Assembly (NCBI RefSeq): GCF_026151205.1
Contig: NC_087084.1
Span: forward strand, 9,947,453-10,011,452
Direction: 5' to 3'
DNA from: Bolinopsis microptera
Taxonomy: Eukaryota > Ctenophora > Tentaculata > Lobata > Bolinopsidae
DNA: 64,000 nucleotides
The notes under the pieces were generated by a model. The model was not told the DNA's origin. It saw nothing but the letters and a program-made list of their open reading frames with translations, and did no database searches. This document shows positions 1 through 11,593 of the stretch, piece by piece. The first letter of the stretch is position 1, and every line of letters starts with the position of its first letter. A program made the translations under genes and the position numbers.

Positions 1-17
1 GACAAAATCGTGATTAT

Positions 18-308
18 TCACAAATTGCACGATCTCGTGCACTTTATGAATAGGTTGGAAAAGAATGGAATATTCTCGAAATCTTCGACGAAAAGATCAA
101 GCACATGAGTCGCACACGGCCCAAACACAATGACTGGAAACTTTTCTTTTAGCAAATTTCGGGCAGCTTCGTTAACATTTGGGGAGTCGGTGAGCACTAC
201 AGTTATCTTGTCTTCACCATACTCCTCGATCTTATCATGTATTCTGTCACATATGTAATGCTGGTCCTTTGTCTCTCTTGAAAAAAGACTGATGAAAATG
301 TGAATCAT
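18..308 (-). pseudogene. hAT-family transposase fragment (DUF659-like region)
   Basis: The 96-residue reading frame resembles the DUF659/hAT transposase core: VVLTDSPNVNEAARNLLKEK, then PVIVFGPCATHVLDLFVED, which matches the family pattern TD-x-N-x-A-x-LL-x-KYP-x-PC-x-HxLDLxxxD. Only this middle part is present. Upstream on the same strand, about 480-710, broken frames give weak hAT-like traces, so the element looks decayed. No terminal repeats are visible because the window edge cuts it. It is not a host gene. Confidence 0.6.
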
Positions 309-710
309 CGTAAATATATCATCGTAAAAATATATTTCACGTTTAAAATAATCTACCTCGTATAACTTTTTTAGCTCGCTATCAGATGAGAAATTTCGAC
401 CGAAATAGTGACTCTAATATACTTATAAGCTGAAATTTATGGGCTTTTGATGATATATAGTAAGTTTTAACTCAAACATTGAAAATTGCGACATGATGGA
501 AAGGCAACAAACCTTGATTGTTTATGGCACCGAAGAATACAGTGCAGTCTTTATCTGCCACGATATGACGATAAAGCTGACAATCGGGTTCTTGTTGTGA
601 TCCTTCCTGCCGTCAGAAATCAACGTACAGCCCAGTTAATCCATTGCTTTTCCTTTCTCGGCAACACCCCGTTCTACATGGTGGTGTTCCGCCTCCAGCA
701 GAACATTTCG

Positions 711-2376
711 TAATCACTCTCGATTAGGTGGTTTATATCCTGCAGGTGCACGCTGTAGAGCTTGACACGCATCCTTGAAAAGCGGGTTGTTGGCAAGATT
801 GAAAGATAGTCCCGAACCGCAGAAGAGCCGTGCGATACTTCTGGAGGAATTCATGGGTTAAAACAAGAAAATGCAATTATGCAACTTATAAATTGTGTAC
901 ATCATTATTTCACAACAATATTCAAAGTATTCACAGCACGTATCAGACATGAATATTCAATCTTCATTAAGAGCAGCTACATATTCACATAAAAGTGAAC
1001 GTTGCACCACACGGATCAGCTCAATCACCATCTTAACAAGCTCCTTAGCCGTCTTAACAAGCACACCTTGAGGACGCTCTTCTCCTCATTTAATTTAAAG
1101 ATTGGTGCCGGCCTCCCGCCGAGAGCTATCAGCCTCCACAGCAACCCTCCACCACCGCTAACAGCTCAGGTAGCTACACTTTACTAACAGTCAGGCTCTT
1201 TCTTGTACTGTATTAACTTTTTAGTGAGCTACTTCTACTAATTTCACAGGTAGGTGATTGATTCGGAGAATTTAGGTGCGTGTAACCATGGTAACGTTGT
1301 TGAAATGGTTTATGTGCTTTTTTATGTGATTGTGTCTTGCTGGTTACAGTGGTTGAATGGGGTCTGTGACTTCATTAATTAATCGCACCAAACAAACACT
1401 ATTATTAATGACTATTACATGTTGGATAGAATAGGCTAATTTCATCACTAGTATATATATAGTAATAGCTATGACATACTGCTTGTCTCAGAAGAGCCAT
1501 TTTGACCGCCTACATTTTTATATCCTCCGCTCACTGTATTGGTTTACTATGGTAACGGTTACTATGGTAACGGTTACTATCACTGCATTGCTATTTACAT
1601 TTGCAGTGCGTCGGCGAGTTTGCATGCATTGCTGGGCTACCTATCGGAAATTAGCGATTATAGGCATGCGTGAAATACAATTGTGTATTTCAAATGATAA
1701 TCGAGTATTTGCAGAATTGCGCAGCTTTGCATATTTACTTAAAAGTATATCTTTTCGAAGTGGGCAATTCGCTAGAACGTCATTTAATCATTCCAAATAC
1801 TTTTGCCATGTATACATACGAACGTTTATTATTAGCACTTTTGAGGCAGTAGAGTCGTAGACCCTGTAACCGAATACAACGTTCCAGGTTTCAGCCATCT
1901 ACTTAAAATGATAGTTTGAAAAACAAAACGTTTTAAGCTTGATAACATTTTGTTAACGAAGTAACGAGGCTGCGTTACCATAGTAACCAGGTAATGCCCC
2001 AAGGAAATGTGTGGCTGTGTGTCCTGATCCTAATGACTAGTACATGGGATGCGTTTAGAGGGAATGAAACTCCAATTAGTAAAGAACTGCGGTTTGATCT
2101 CAAAAGCGGGTGATGTATTAAACAAACTAAGTGAATTAAGTTAAAACTAGGAGAACTAAGTAAAAGAAATAAAGTATTGCTCGAATAAAATGAAAAGAGA
2201 CAATTTCCCACTATCAGATAAAATTTGCTTGAACAAAATATTTAACTATGAATTGGTGATGTCAAAGATTCCATTTTTTCTCTCAAACTATCCAGCCACC
2301 ATAGCTTAGCTTGTATTGTTATTGGCAATAACTATACTGATGAAAATTGTCAAGGTCATCATTTATAAATTTAATC
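711..2376. other. non-coding stretch
   Basis: No supported gene. Short frames here lack recognisable domains. A small tandem of a ggtaacggttactat-like unit lies near 1545-1590. The region leads into the RCC1 gene and may hold its promoter, but I can point to no specific element. Confidence 0.4.
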
Positions 2377-5300
2377 ATGGAAAACAATATTGATTTGGTA
2401 TGTGTGATCTCGCACTTTGTCTCCTAAAAAATCACCCGCATTTTATTGGCCATACCCTTCAAATATGAAAATAGGTGGAAATAATACCCACGAAAGAGTC
2501 GCTAATGGAGATATAGGGATTTTCAATTTCAGGATGAATCAAATATCTTATCACTCATGGTATTCAGTAGTTGCCATGGTTGTCATGGTAATATTTCAGG
2601 ATAAAGCAGATGTTGAAGTCAGGAGAACTTTGGGTGTGGGGACAGGGAGGAAGCGGACAGCTGGGGACTAAGTCCAACAAGGTAGAGGACCTCCCGACCC
2701 CCTCCAAGAGTCAGATACCTTTCATTGGGATCGCTGCGGGGAAGAACTATTCTATTGCTATCAGCGATGATTTAAGGTGACTGTGAATGGGACTTAGTAA
2801 GTTTGAGTGAGAATTTAGGGTCATGCCGTTATACTGTCAGTGTCAATTACTGTGGTCTTGAAACGATGAATGTTTAAGTTTACATACTCTAATGCAGTTT
2901 TTACAAGGAATTGTAGCCTCATATTGGGTGTTGCCCTTCGTGCCCAAATGTTTTAAAATATAAATATACAACTTTCAATATATAAGCGTTATTTGGTACA
3001 CGTATATTATCATTTTGCATTATTTCTCTTTTATTATCTTCTAACGGATATAACATGTCAGGGTTTACCGATCAGGAGTGCTGTGTAACCAACAAAATGA
3101 TGGAATTAAGGAATTTTCCAGAATTGAGGCTCTCACAAACATAAAGGCAATTGGTACGATCCTTACTTTCCTTAGTTGCATTGTAGTTTTTTCTGACCAA
3201 TTTTAGACGGTCCGTAAATATCAGCAGACTTTTAATTAAACTTACTTTTCATAAGTTTGAAATAAATAAAATTATAAGTTCTCTAAATCCGACTTTCAAA
3301 GTGGGGTTTAGAGAACTTGTAAATGTTAAAATGGACTCATAAACACGAAAATAATAGATCACTTTTACTTCTGACGTTGCTGACTAAAACGTGGTTTCTG
3401 TCACACAGCGGTAGGGCAGTCCCACGCAGCTGCAGTGAATGGTAACGGGGAGATTTACCTGTGGGGTAACAACAAAGACACACAAGTGTGTCCCAAGAGA
3501 ATAGCTCTGGTGCCAAAACCTATGAAAGTTACTGGACTCAACACAGTGTCAATAAAACAGGTAAGCTGGATATGCCAGCTACATTAATAATTCACTTTCT
3601 TTGCTATTTGTTTGTTTGATCAGATCGTAACGGTTACCACTTCATTAAAAGTAGTAATTTTAATTGTTTGACCTCTTTTTCAAACTTGTATTAAGTGTCC
3701 AGCTAATGTATTAATAGAATTAGTAGCGAATATTTGAAGAAGCCATGTGGGCGAAACGTCGGCAATAACTTGTGTTACTCAGAGGAGATAAAAGCCAATC
3801 TCAATTGTACTTCATAATGTATTAATAACCCCACCTAACCAGGTGTGCTGTGGAGAGGGGTTCACATTGTGCCGCACAGTGGACGGTAGACTGTACTCGT
3901 GGGGGCGGGGTCAGTATGGGGTATTGGGGCAGGGGGACGAGCAGCCCCGGAATATACCATCTCTCGTTACTTCTCTCCCTTTTACTGACATTGTTCACAT
4001 TGATGCTGGTCACTCTTATGCTGCTGCTGTGAGTCTTTTCTTGAATTTTAATAATCGTTCAGCTTTATTGATTCTAACTTTAGGGGTCGTTCACATATTA
4101 CATAATCAGCCAAGGGGGAGGGGGGTTTCCAAATGATTACCAGTATAATTTTGATACAATAGCTCTGTGTAAAACTGATTATGGTTAAAAATTGTCCAAA
4201 AAGTGATTACGTATGTGAACGACCCCTTACCGGAATATTTGAAACAATATTCATTTTCATTTTTCTCAAAATATGCAACTCGATTAATAATGAATTGTAT
4301 TAACTCGTATTCCACTTACTGAGCATGGCGCTCAGACTGTCATTTCGCCGCATCTTCAATATGTCTATGAACAGTAATAAGCCTGAGGTCCCAGGTAAGT
4401 ATCCCACAAAACACTCACCATTAAAAACATGATCAGGTCTCACAAGAGGGGGAAGTTTTAACGTTTGGTAAGAACACGGACGGACAGCTGGGACACGGTC
4501 ACAAAGACAACGTGCTGGTTCCAACCCCTGTGGAGGGGATGGGCTCTCATCACGTGGTTAGAGTTAGCTGCTCTCGAGGGGAGAAGGGTTCGTGATTTTA
4601 TACTTATAGTATTTATACTTATACGTCATGCTCACCATGTTATAGTACTTGTACGGTTTTTACCAAATTTTTCTTTAATGACAAGGTCTTACAAGGTCAC
4701 TGAATATGGCACAAGACACAATTGAGGTATTCAAAGTTATATTATATTTGATAAACGGAAACTCATCAAAATATAAAAAGAGATTTTGGAAGATTTTTGG
4801 AGCTTTTCAGAGCTTTTCTCTTGACCAAAATTTCGCGGTTTTGACTGAAATTTTGACCATTGACCAATCATTGAGGTTGGTGAGAGTGACACAAGTTGCC
4901 ATCAAGGTACTGGAAGCAGTATATCCGGAGAAAACTTTGATGCAATGAACATTTTGATGTCCTACCTATTCGAATTTCACCTTTCCGCGACCCAAATTTC
5001 AGCTGCTTTGACTCAATTTTTCTTGAATAGTTGTCCAGTAGTTTTTATAGTGCTTATAGTGCGTTTATAGTTAACATAGCATTCTATTTTCACGATGGTG
5101 AATTAATGTTTGTAATTTTATCGATTGCCCAAAATTTGTTTCTAGCGAGTAATTGATTTGACGAATTGGCAATTGGCAGCGCAATCAAAAAGATCTTTAC
5201 CGGCAGGATGTTTTACTGCGATACTGGTAGATACAGGGTTTGTGTACACAGTTGGAAACGGAACACTAGGCAGACTTGGTACGGGAGAATCCAAAAATAC

Positions 5301-8300
5301 CCTTAAACCAACTAAAGTATGACTTTATGATTAAACTTGTTTATATTATAAATACCCTTAATCGAATTAAAGTATGACTTTGTGATTAGACTTGTTTATA
5401 TTAAATACCTTTAAACCAACTTAAGTATGACTTTGTGATTAGACTTGTTTAAATTATACCTTCTATTTAGCTATTTGTATTTGCATCAACATATTGTCTT
5501 TTAAGGTTGCTTAGGTTGCTCAGCATATTCAGAAACATTTGTAAACCTATTATATCACAATCTAAATTACCATTGAAACTTATAATTTATTATTTATATG
5601 ACTTATATTGGTGAGCCCCTCCCCCTTTCCCTCCTCCCCCTTCCCTCCTCCCCCTCCTCTCCCTCCTCCCTCCCTCCCCCACCCCCCCCCCCCTTAATTA
5701 ACACTACTTCTATTTCAGATACCTTTGTCCTATTTCAACAAAGAGAAGGTGTCTGACATTGTAGCTGGAACAACTATGTGTCACGCTGTTACTGTTACAG
5801 GCAGTGTGTACGTGTGGGGAAGTGGCAATGTAGGACAGACAGGTTTACAACCTTAGGGGTCGTTCACATATTACGTTATCACTTTCTGGCCAATTTTTAA
5901 CCCCCTCCCCCCTCCGTAATCAATATTACACATAGCTATTGTGTCAAAGTTACACTAGCGAAATCATTTGGAAACCCCCCTCCCCCCTTGGCTGATTACG
6001 TAATATGTGAACGACCCCTCATTCCCAAAATTTGCGCGACGAAAACTTTGTGCAGCCTTCCCGTCCAAATTTTTCGCATTCAAATTTTTCGTTAATAAAT
6101 TAATTGAATGGCGAATTAGTTTTAATGGCAAATAAACAGGTTTAACAATTAATATTTCGAATAGTTACTGAAAACAGCTCTCTTCAATAAATGATCAGGA
6201 AAATTATGATTTGAAAAATAACAGATTACATTAATAACAATTATTAATATCTATAACTAATAATAGTGATGATATGATATATTTACCGAAGACAATCATA
6301 AAGCACAATACGAATCACATTTCAAAACATACCATCTCATAAAATATAATTTCATTTTTCTGTACGTAAAGGGCAACAGGTTTTCCAACACAAACGTACG
6401 TCGTGCAGCACTGTTACCATGGCAACACTACTGTTACCATGGCAACACTACTTCCTGTACGTAATGCCCTCCAAAAGAGCAACAGGTTGCTCAACACAAA
6501 CATACAGCACTACTGCAGCTAAATACGACATAACCACTATTCCTAGATAAATAACCGCGAACTCAAAGTCAGGCTTCACAAAGAAAGTGTGTCTAGTTTG
6601 GTCCACCAGTATCACGATCAGACCAAAGTGGATGAGGTAGACAGAGTAGGTGAGTCTAGAGAGTACCAGCCACCCTTTCCAGCTGAGGAGTGAGTTGATG
6701 AACCCTCCTAGACCAAACTGACAGAGGAGTACCTGCGTGATCAGAGCCAGAGACCATCCTATCCTCGCTAGCATTTGGTAGGAGATGCTGTCTGTTTTGG
6801 AGGTGGCTTTACCGTGTATAAAGTGGTCCTGTATATCGTGGTAGAGACCGAACACCACCTCATATTCCACAGCAGCAGTTGCTATCCACAGTGGTGTTGC
6901 TATAACAACCTTCTTCCAGACTGGGAGTGTTTTAACCTTCTCCTGGACCTGCTCCCCCCAGCACCAGTAGAACCACCCTCCCAGTATCCCCACCAGGTAG
7001 GGGCTTATCCTAGTCCAGGGTACTCTGTATACCTTGGTGTAGTTTAGAGGGTTCCCGAGTGACATTGAGGGGGCGAGGTTGTAGTGGGCGGTAATAACTG
7101 CCGCTGCAATAGCACTGCAGCTGATAGTTACCGTGGTGACGAGATTGCCGATCAGAGGATAAGCAAATAAGAGGACGATGAATACAGGGGCTATGATGAA
7201 GAACTGCATGTCATTGGCAAGGTACCAACTTTGACCCAGGCAGTTTTGACCTGTTGGATTCCAGGGAACTAGATTATTGATGTAGAGCAGGTTAGTCCAC
7301 CAGTACTGCTTACAAGTAGCGTGGTTGGTACCAACATCTATATCAACTGAGAAGGGTCCTGATACCAGGTGTCTGTACAGAAACCCCTCAAACAATATCA
7401 TCACCAGGTACGGGGTAGTCAGTCGGATGTACCTGTGGACGTAAAAAGCAGTCCACTGTGGTATCGAGAGGAGACCCTTCTTTGTCAACTGTTTTAATAA
7501 AAGGAAGCTCACTAGGAACCCGCTCAAAGTGAAAAATGAATCAACAGAGGAGAAAGCATTAGCAATCAGTGTGAAGCCTCGACTTTGCAGTAGCTTCGCC
7601 AGATCTCCTGGGTCTCCAAGCATACCGCTCAAAAACGCAAAAGTATGTCCGAGGATAACCCAGTTTATACTGAGAACTCTGATGCCGTTGAGACAGAGAA
7701 CTTGTCCTGGTTTTGTTTCGACGGCTGTGAGGGTTTTAAACGTTCGCTGAAGAGCGAAACATTTTATGGCTTTACTTATCATGGATTCAGATTGGATTTG
7801 TGACTGTTCTTTCTCGGATGGTTCCTGTTCTTGAACAAGGTTATCCGTGTCTTCATCATCGTCCATAATTCTGGTATCCTCTCTAACACTCAAGAGGATT
7901 GAGTGCAGAAGGTGCCAGAGTGTTCCAAATACCACAAGAGAACCTACAACTGCTAGGAATGTAATGGCAGCATAAGCTCCGGCATCAAACTCCAAATCCT
8001 CCTCACACGCTACCATCCACTTAGCAGGATCTGCAATCACCTTCCCTTTGGTTGTTTTATTTAACCATGCACTGAGATACGGTAGAGCTGATCCAGCTAA
8101 TTTTCCATCAAGACACTCGTTTGGGAGACACCCAGTCCAAGTCAGTGGTTCCGGGAAAGGCACCCCTCCAATTGATAACGATCCTGTTACTTTACAGCTC
8201 TGGTAATTATTCTTGGTTAAGTTCCTCAGAGAATCACACATTTCGTAGCTCCCGACCCAGATAAGATTGCCTCCTGTCAGTCCTGGACCTGGCTTACCTG

Positions 8301-10457
8301 CTGCGTCCAGGAACCCAATACTTTCTTCAGTGATCTTTGTTATGTCCACCAAAGTGTTCAGCTTTTTTAAGCAATCACTGGAGTTTCCTGGGCTGAGTGG
8401 AGGGTGAAAGTTAGAGTTGCTCCCGACATCTGGGACTCCAATAGATTGTAGTAACTGTCCGACTCGAGCTTGAGGTGAAGCTAGCGCTGAGTAAAATAGA
8501 GCAGTGTCTTCACTTGTAGCGGACAGGGTTAGGTAGAGGAGTATAAAGGACAATCGTAAACATCTGCCACGTGACTTCATAACCTTCTGTTCAGGCCTTA
8601 AAATATTGTGGTTAAATCTCTACACAGTATCGATATTCATTGACAAAACAAATAATCAAATAAATTATAACATTAATTGTAATCAAATTTCCAACAATTA
8701 AGTGATAGCTAATGAATTTTTGTATGTATAATAAATAATTACTATCAAACTGCAGTTTTATAGTAATCAGGAATAAAAAATATATAATTAGAACTGTCTG
8801 TGAAATCAGAAGTGAGAAAAAAAGGAAACGTCCTATTACACCAAGCAGTCTTATCTTTAAAATGTATTAAATCACCAAGTATACACGCCGGTTACCATGG
8901 TTTCATGTGACGCCACAAACTGATACACGTACAGAATATACTACTCAAGTTCAGATTATAAACTGGGAGTGGGTGTATAGTAACCGTGTGGGTGCAATAG
9001 TAACCGTATTACTATCGTGTTGCTGTGCAATCCTGCATTCGCTACAAGGATCATGACCTAACACATATTCTCACCCAGGTCTCCTAGAGGCAAGAAGGAT
9101 CAGGAACTTTGCAACCTAACACATATTCTCACCCAGGTCTCCTAGAGGCAAGAAGGATCAGGAACTTTGCAACCTAACACATATTCTCACCCAGGTCTCC
9201 TAGAGGCAAGAAGGATCAGGAACTTTGCAACCTAACACATATTCTCACCCAGGTCTCCTAGAGGCAAGAAGGATGACCAACCTAACACATATTCTCACCC
9301 AGGTCTCCTAGAGGCAAGAAGGATGACCAACCTAACACATATTCTCACCCAGGTCTCCTAGAGGCAAGAAGGATGACCAACCTAACACATATTCTCACCC
9401 AGGTCTCCTAGAGGCAAGAAGGATGACCAACCTAACACATATTCTCACCCAGGTCTCCTAGAGGCAAGAAGGATCAGGAACCAACCTAACACATATTCTC
9501 ACCCAGGTCTCCTAGAGGCAAGAAGGATCAGGAACCAACCTAACACATATTCTCACCCAGGTCTCCTAGAGGCAAGAAGGATGACCAACCTAACACATAT
9601 TCTCACCCAGGTCTCCTAGAGGCAAGAAGGATGACCAACCTAACACATATTCTCACCCAGGTCTCCTAGAGGCAAGAAGGATGACCAACCTAACACATAT
9701 TCTCACCCAGGTCTCCTAGAGGCAAGAAGGAACCTAACACATATTCTCACCCAGGTCTCCTAGAGGCAAGAAGGAACCTAACACATATTCTCACCCAGGT
9801 CTCCTAGAGGCAAGAAGGATCAGGAACCTAACACATATTCTCACCCAGGTCTCCTGGAGGCAAGAAGGATCAGGAACCTAACACATATTCTCACCCAGGT
9901 CTCCTGGAGGCAAGAAGGATCAGGAACCAACCTAACACATATTCTCACCCAGGTCTCCTAGAGGCAAGAAGGATCAGGAACCAACCTAACACATATTCTC
10001 ACCCAGGTCTCCTAGAGGCAAGAAGGATCAGGAACCAACCTAACACATATTCTCACCCAGGTCTCCTAGAGGCAAGAAGGATCAGGAACCAACCTAACAC
10101 ATATTCTCACCCAGGTCTCCTAGAGGCAAGAAGGATCAGGAACCAACCTAACACATATTCTCACCCAGGTCTCCTGGAGGCAAGAAGGATCAGGAACCAA
10201 CCTAACACATATTCTCACCCAGGTCTCCTGGAGGCAAGAAGGATCAGGAACCAACCTAACACATATTCTCACCCAGGTCTCCTAGAGGCAAGAAGGAACC
10301 TAACACATATTCTCACCCAGGTCTCCTAGAGGCAAGAAGGATCAGGAACTTTGCAACAGAACGTCCCAAGAAAATAGAAGCCCTTCCTAAAGGTCGTGCA
10401 GTTACCGCCATATCCTCCTCAGTTGACCACGTACTGGCTTTGGTGGAAAATGAGTAA
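2377..10457 (+). CDS. RCC1-repeat (beta-propeller) protein, multi-exon
   Basis: Exons, with matching phases: 2377-2397 (possible first, MENNIDL), 2610-2776, 3062-3153, 3409-3560, 3843-4028, 4437-4587, 5207-5316, 5719-5842, 10321-10457 (stop TAA). The product is about 372-379 residues, the size of one seven-bladed RCC1 propeller. Typical blade motifs are visible: LWVWGQGGSGQLG, EIYLWGNNK, LYSWGRGQYG, VLTFGKNTDGQLGHG, VYTVGNGTLGRLGTG, VYVWGSGNVGQTG, and the closing ALPKGRAVTAISSSVDHVLA. RCC1 propellers usually act as protein-interaction or GEF modules; no HECT or other extra domain is seen. The start is uncertain: either ATG 2377 joined to an acceptor before 2610, or ATG 2610 itself. The exon ending at 5842 is followed 13 bases later by a MITE that supplies a misleading in-frame TAG at 5854; phase and homology show the true continuation is the exon at 10321. 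The last intron contains a complete minus-strand gene. Confidence 0.85.
4083..4226. mobile_element. MITE, PIF/Harbinger-like (copy 1)
   Basis: Terminal inverted repeats GGGGTCGTTCACATATTAC and its near complement are flanked by TTA on both sides (4080-4082 and 4227-4229), the target duplication typical of PIF/Harbinger elements. It lies in an intron of the RCC1 gene. It is related to the copies at 5856 and 13691. Confidence 0.75.
4317..4397. repeat. dispersed repeat with ACCTGGGGACCTCAGGC-type end
   Basis: It contains gctcagactgtcatttcg and a region ending cctgaggtcccaggtaag. Relatives occur near 36950-37170, 43390-43475, 44975-45035 and, as a complete inverted-repeat copy, 51181-51330. It is a fragment of a short non-autonomous element. 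Confidence 0.5.
5290..5458 (+). repeat. three-copy tandem repeat across an exon end and donor (RCC1 gene)
   Basis: Unit of about 57 bp: exon tail (aatacccttaaaccaact), donor aaa/gtatgact and about 30 intronic bases. The first copy is the real exon-intron junction at 5316/5317; two diverged copies follow in the intron, each with its own gtatgact. Confidence 0.8.
5856..6018. mobile_element. MITE, PIF/Harbinger-like (copy 2)
   Basis: The same GGGGTCGTTCACATATTACG inverted repeats, flanked by TTA (5853-5855) and TCA (6019-6021, a mutated duplication). It is inserted 13 bases downstream of the splice donor at 5843 in the RCC1 gene. Confidence 0.75.
6361..6530 (-). repeat. imperfect duplication of the 3' end of the acyltransferase gene
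   Basis: A stretch at about 6370-6412 (gggcaacaggttttccaaca) repeats the last coding segment at about 6476-6515, with gttaccatggcaacactact twice between them. The second copy lies beyond the stop codon, so a coding-end/3' UTR boundary has been duplicated. Confidence 0.55.
6448..8580 (-). CDS. NRF-domain / acyltransferase-3 multipass membrane protein
   Basis: A single uninterrupted frame of 710 residues. Residues 1-23 form a signal peptide (LSFILLYLTLSATSE). The NRF (nose-resistant-to-fluoxetine) cysteine-containing ectodomain covers about 55-195 (ECLDG, MVACEED). One membrane segment lies near 205-230. From about 295 comes the acyltransferase-3 domain (LNGIRVLSINWVILGH with its Asn/Gly-His signature, then VDSFFTLSGFLVSFLLL), with about ten membrane spans. 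This is the Caenorhabditis NRF-6/NDG-4 family, thought to move or acylate lipids and small molecules; the substrate here is unknown. The length is normal and no lesion is seen. The gene is intronless, unlike its surroundings, and lies wholly within the last intron of the RCC1 gene on the opposite strand. Start chosen at ATG 8580, just before the signal peptide. Confidence 0.92.
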   Translation of the reverse strand: MKSRGRCLRLSFILLYLTLSATSEDTALFYSALASPQARVGQLLQSIGVPDVGSNSNFHPPLSPGNSSDCLKKLNTLVDITKITEESIGFLDAAGKPGPGLTGGNLIWVGSYEMCDSLRNLTKNNYQSCKVTGSLSIGGVPFPEPLTWTGCLPNECLDGKLAGSALPYLSAWLNKTTKGKVIADPAKWMVACEEDLEFDAGAYAAITFLAVVGSLVVFGTLWHLLHSILLSVREDTRIMDDDEDTDNLVQEQEPSEKEQSQIQSESMISKAIKCFALQRTFKTLTAVETKPGQVLCLNGIRVLSINWVILGHTFAFLSGMLGDPGDLAKLLQSRGFTLIANAFSSVDSFFTLSGFLVSFLLLKQLTKKGLLSIPQWTAFYVHRYIRLTTPYLVMILFEGFLYRHLVSGPFSVDIDVGTNHATCKQYWWTNLLYINNLVPWNPTGQNCLGQSWYLANDMQFFIIAPVFIVLLFAYPLIGNLVTTVTISCSAIAAAVITAHYNLAPSMSLGNPLNYTKVYRVPWTRISPYLVGILGGWFYWCWGEQVQEKVKTLPVWKKVVIATPLWIATAAVEYEVVFGLYHDIQDHFIHGKATSKTDSISYQMLARIGWSLALITQVLLCQFGLGGFINSLLSWKGWLVLSRLTYSVYLIHFGLIVILVDQTRHTFFVKPDFEFAVIYLGIVVMSYLAAVVLYVCVEQPVALLEGITYRK
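8581..9054. other. AT-rich intronic spacer
   Basis: Upstream of the nested acyltransferase and within the last RCC1 intron. No exon or element is recognised. It presumably contains the acyltransferase promoter. Confidence 0.3.
9055..10341 (+). repeat. minisatellite spanning the last RCC1 splice acceptor (about 25 copies)
   Basis: Unit of 43-60 bp: intron end acctaacacatattctcacc-cag, then exon start gtctcctagaggcaagaagg and a variable tail (atcaggaa, atgacc or none). The final copy is the true acceptor and exon start at 10321. Every upstream copy carries the same cag acceptor and exon beginning, so about 24 decoy acceptors precede the real one. Confidence 0.93.
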
Positions 10458-10600
10458 TCATCCAGGAAAACACGTACTAACTTTGGTGGAAAATGAATAG
10501 TAACCCGGGAAAACATGTACTGGCTTTGATGGAAAATGAATAGTAACCCGGGAAAACATGTACTAGCCTTGGTGGAAAATGAATGTCATACGGGAAAACT
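10426..10600 (+). repeat. four-copy repeat spanning the RCC1 stop codon
   Basis: Unit of about 43 bp: last codons (cgtactggctttggtggaaa, atgag), stop taa and the first UTR bases (ccgggaaaac). The first copy is the real coding end at 10455-10457; diverged copies follow in the 3' UTR. Confidence 0.85.
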
Positions 10601-10729
10601 GGGAGGTGTTAGTTTTAACATACGATGGAAGATTTCAACGGCGGATTGATTGTTATATTTATACGTAAACACAAACCTCTCAGTCTCCATATCGAAGTAC
10701 AATAAGACTTAATTAGGTTTGTGGAAATA

Positions 10730-10841
10730 CAGTAAAACCTCGATTTACCACAGAGTTGGGGGGGGGGAGGAAACATTCGCGCTAAATCAGGGTTGGTGGT
10801 ACTGGTATTAAATCGGGGCGCGGTTAATCGGGGTTTTACTG
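10730..10841. mobile_element. Tc1/mariner- or pogo-like MITE
   Basis: Ends CAGTAAAACCTCGATTTA and its near complement (taatcggggttttactg) are flanked by TA on each side. At 112 bp it is non-autonomous. It lies between the RCC1 and mosaic genes. Confidence 0.75.
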
Positions 10842-11593
10842 TACTAAGAAATACCGAGAGGAAATATCAAATATGTCATAATATGGTGTTATATCTACTC
10901 CTATAGTGTATGGGTTCTCAAAATGCGACATTTAAAATTGGCATGCACATTCTGATTCATTTGGGAGCTTGTTTTCAGTTTGGGAGGTTTGTTTTGATGT
11001 CCACAAAATCTTGTTTATTTCTAACTTTTCTTGAGAATATGTATGTTATCTATAATTTATTATTTGGATATGTTAAACTAAAGACCTTGCTGTTTTTATT
11101 TGTTTGATTTTGAAATCTGAAATTCTTTCTGCAGCTTTACACATAGTCTTATGACTATGAGTCTGCAATAAACATACTAAAGCCTCGCGACGACTGACAT
11201 GCCAGCTATTCGGACATTAACAGGGAATTTCCCAAACTGTCTGCGCCCAGTTTTAGTAAATACGTTAGCACCAGTTCACACATTAGAGCATTAGACATAA
11301 ACTCTCTCTTTTAACCTCGCGGTAAACACACATTATATGTTCACCGGAGGTGTGCTGGTGGGAAATATTAAAGCTTTTCCTTGAATGCACTGTACACAGC
11401 TAGGACCGGCGTAAAATACAAACAATCATTATCGCTGTTTACTTAGCCCTTTGCTGTGGAGAAATTGCGTCTAGCTTTGCAAGTTGTTTGTTTAGTGTCC
11501 AACCTTTGAGCTGTGCAGTGTGCAGGGGTGTTGTTGTCCGGAGTGCAGTTTGTTGAGAGGAGAATTTGTTTTGTTGCTTGATTCTGATTTAGG
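10842..11593. other. intergenic region upstream of the mosaic gene
   Basis: No coding evidence. It separates two head-to-tail plus-strand genes and should contain the mosaic-gene promoter. I see no clear core element. Confidence 0.3.

Noticed and set aside
5719-5856. RCC1 gene ending at TAG 5854-5856
   Set aside because: The TAG lies at the edge of a MITE after a good donor. The exon at 10321 continues the RCC1 blade in the right phase.
9055-10320. CRISPR-like array
   Set aside because: Regular units have no unique spacers, the genome is eukaryotic, and the unit contains a splice acceptor plus exon sequence.
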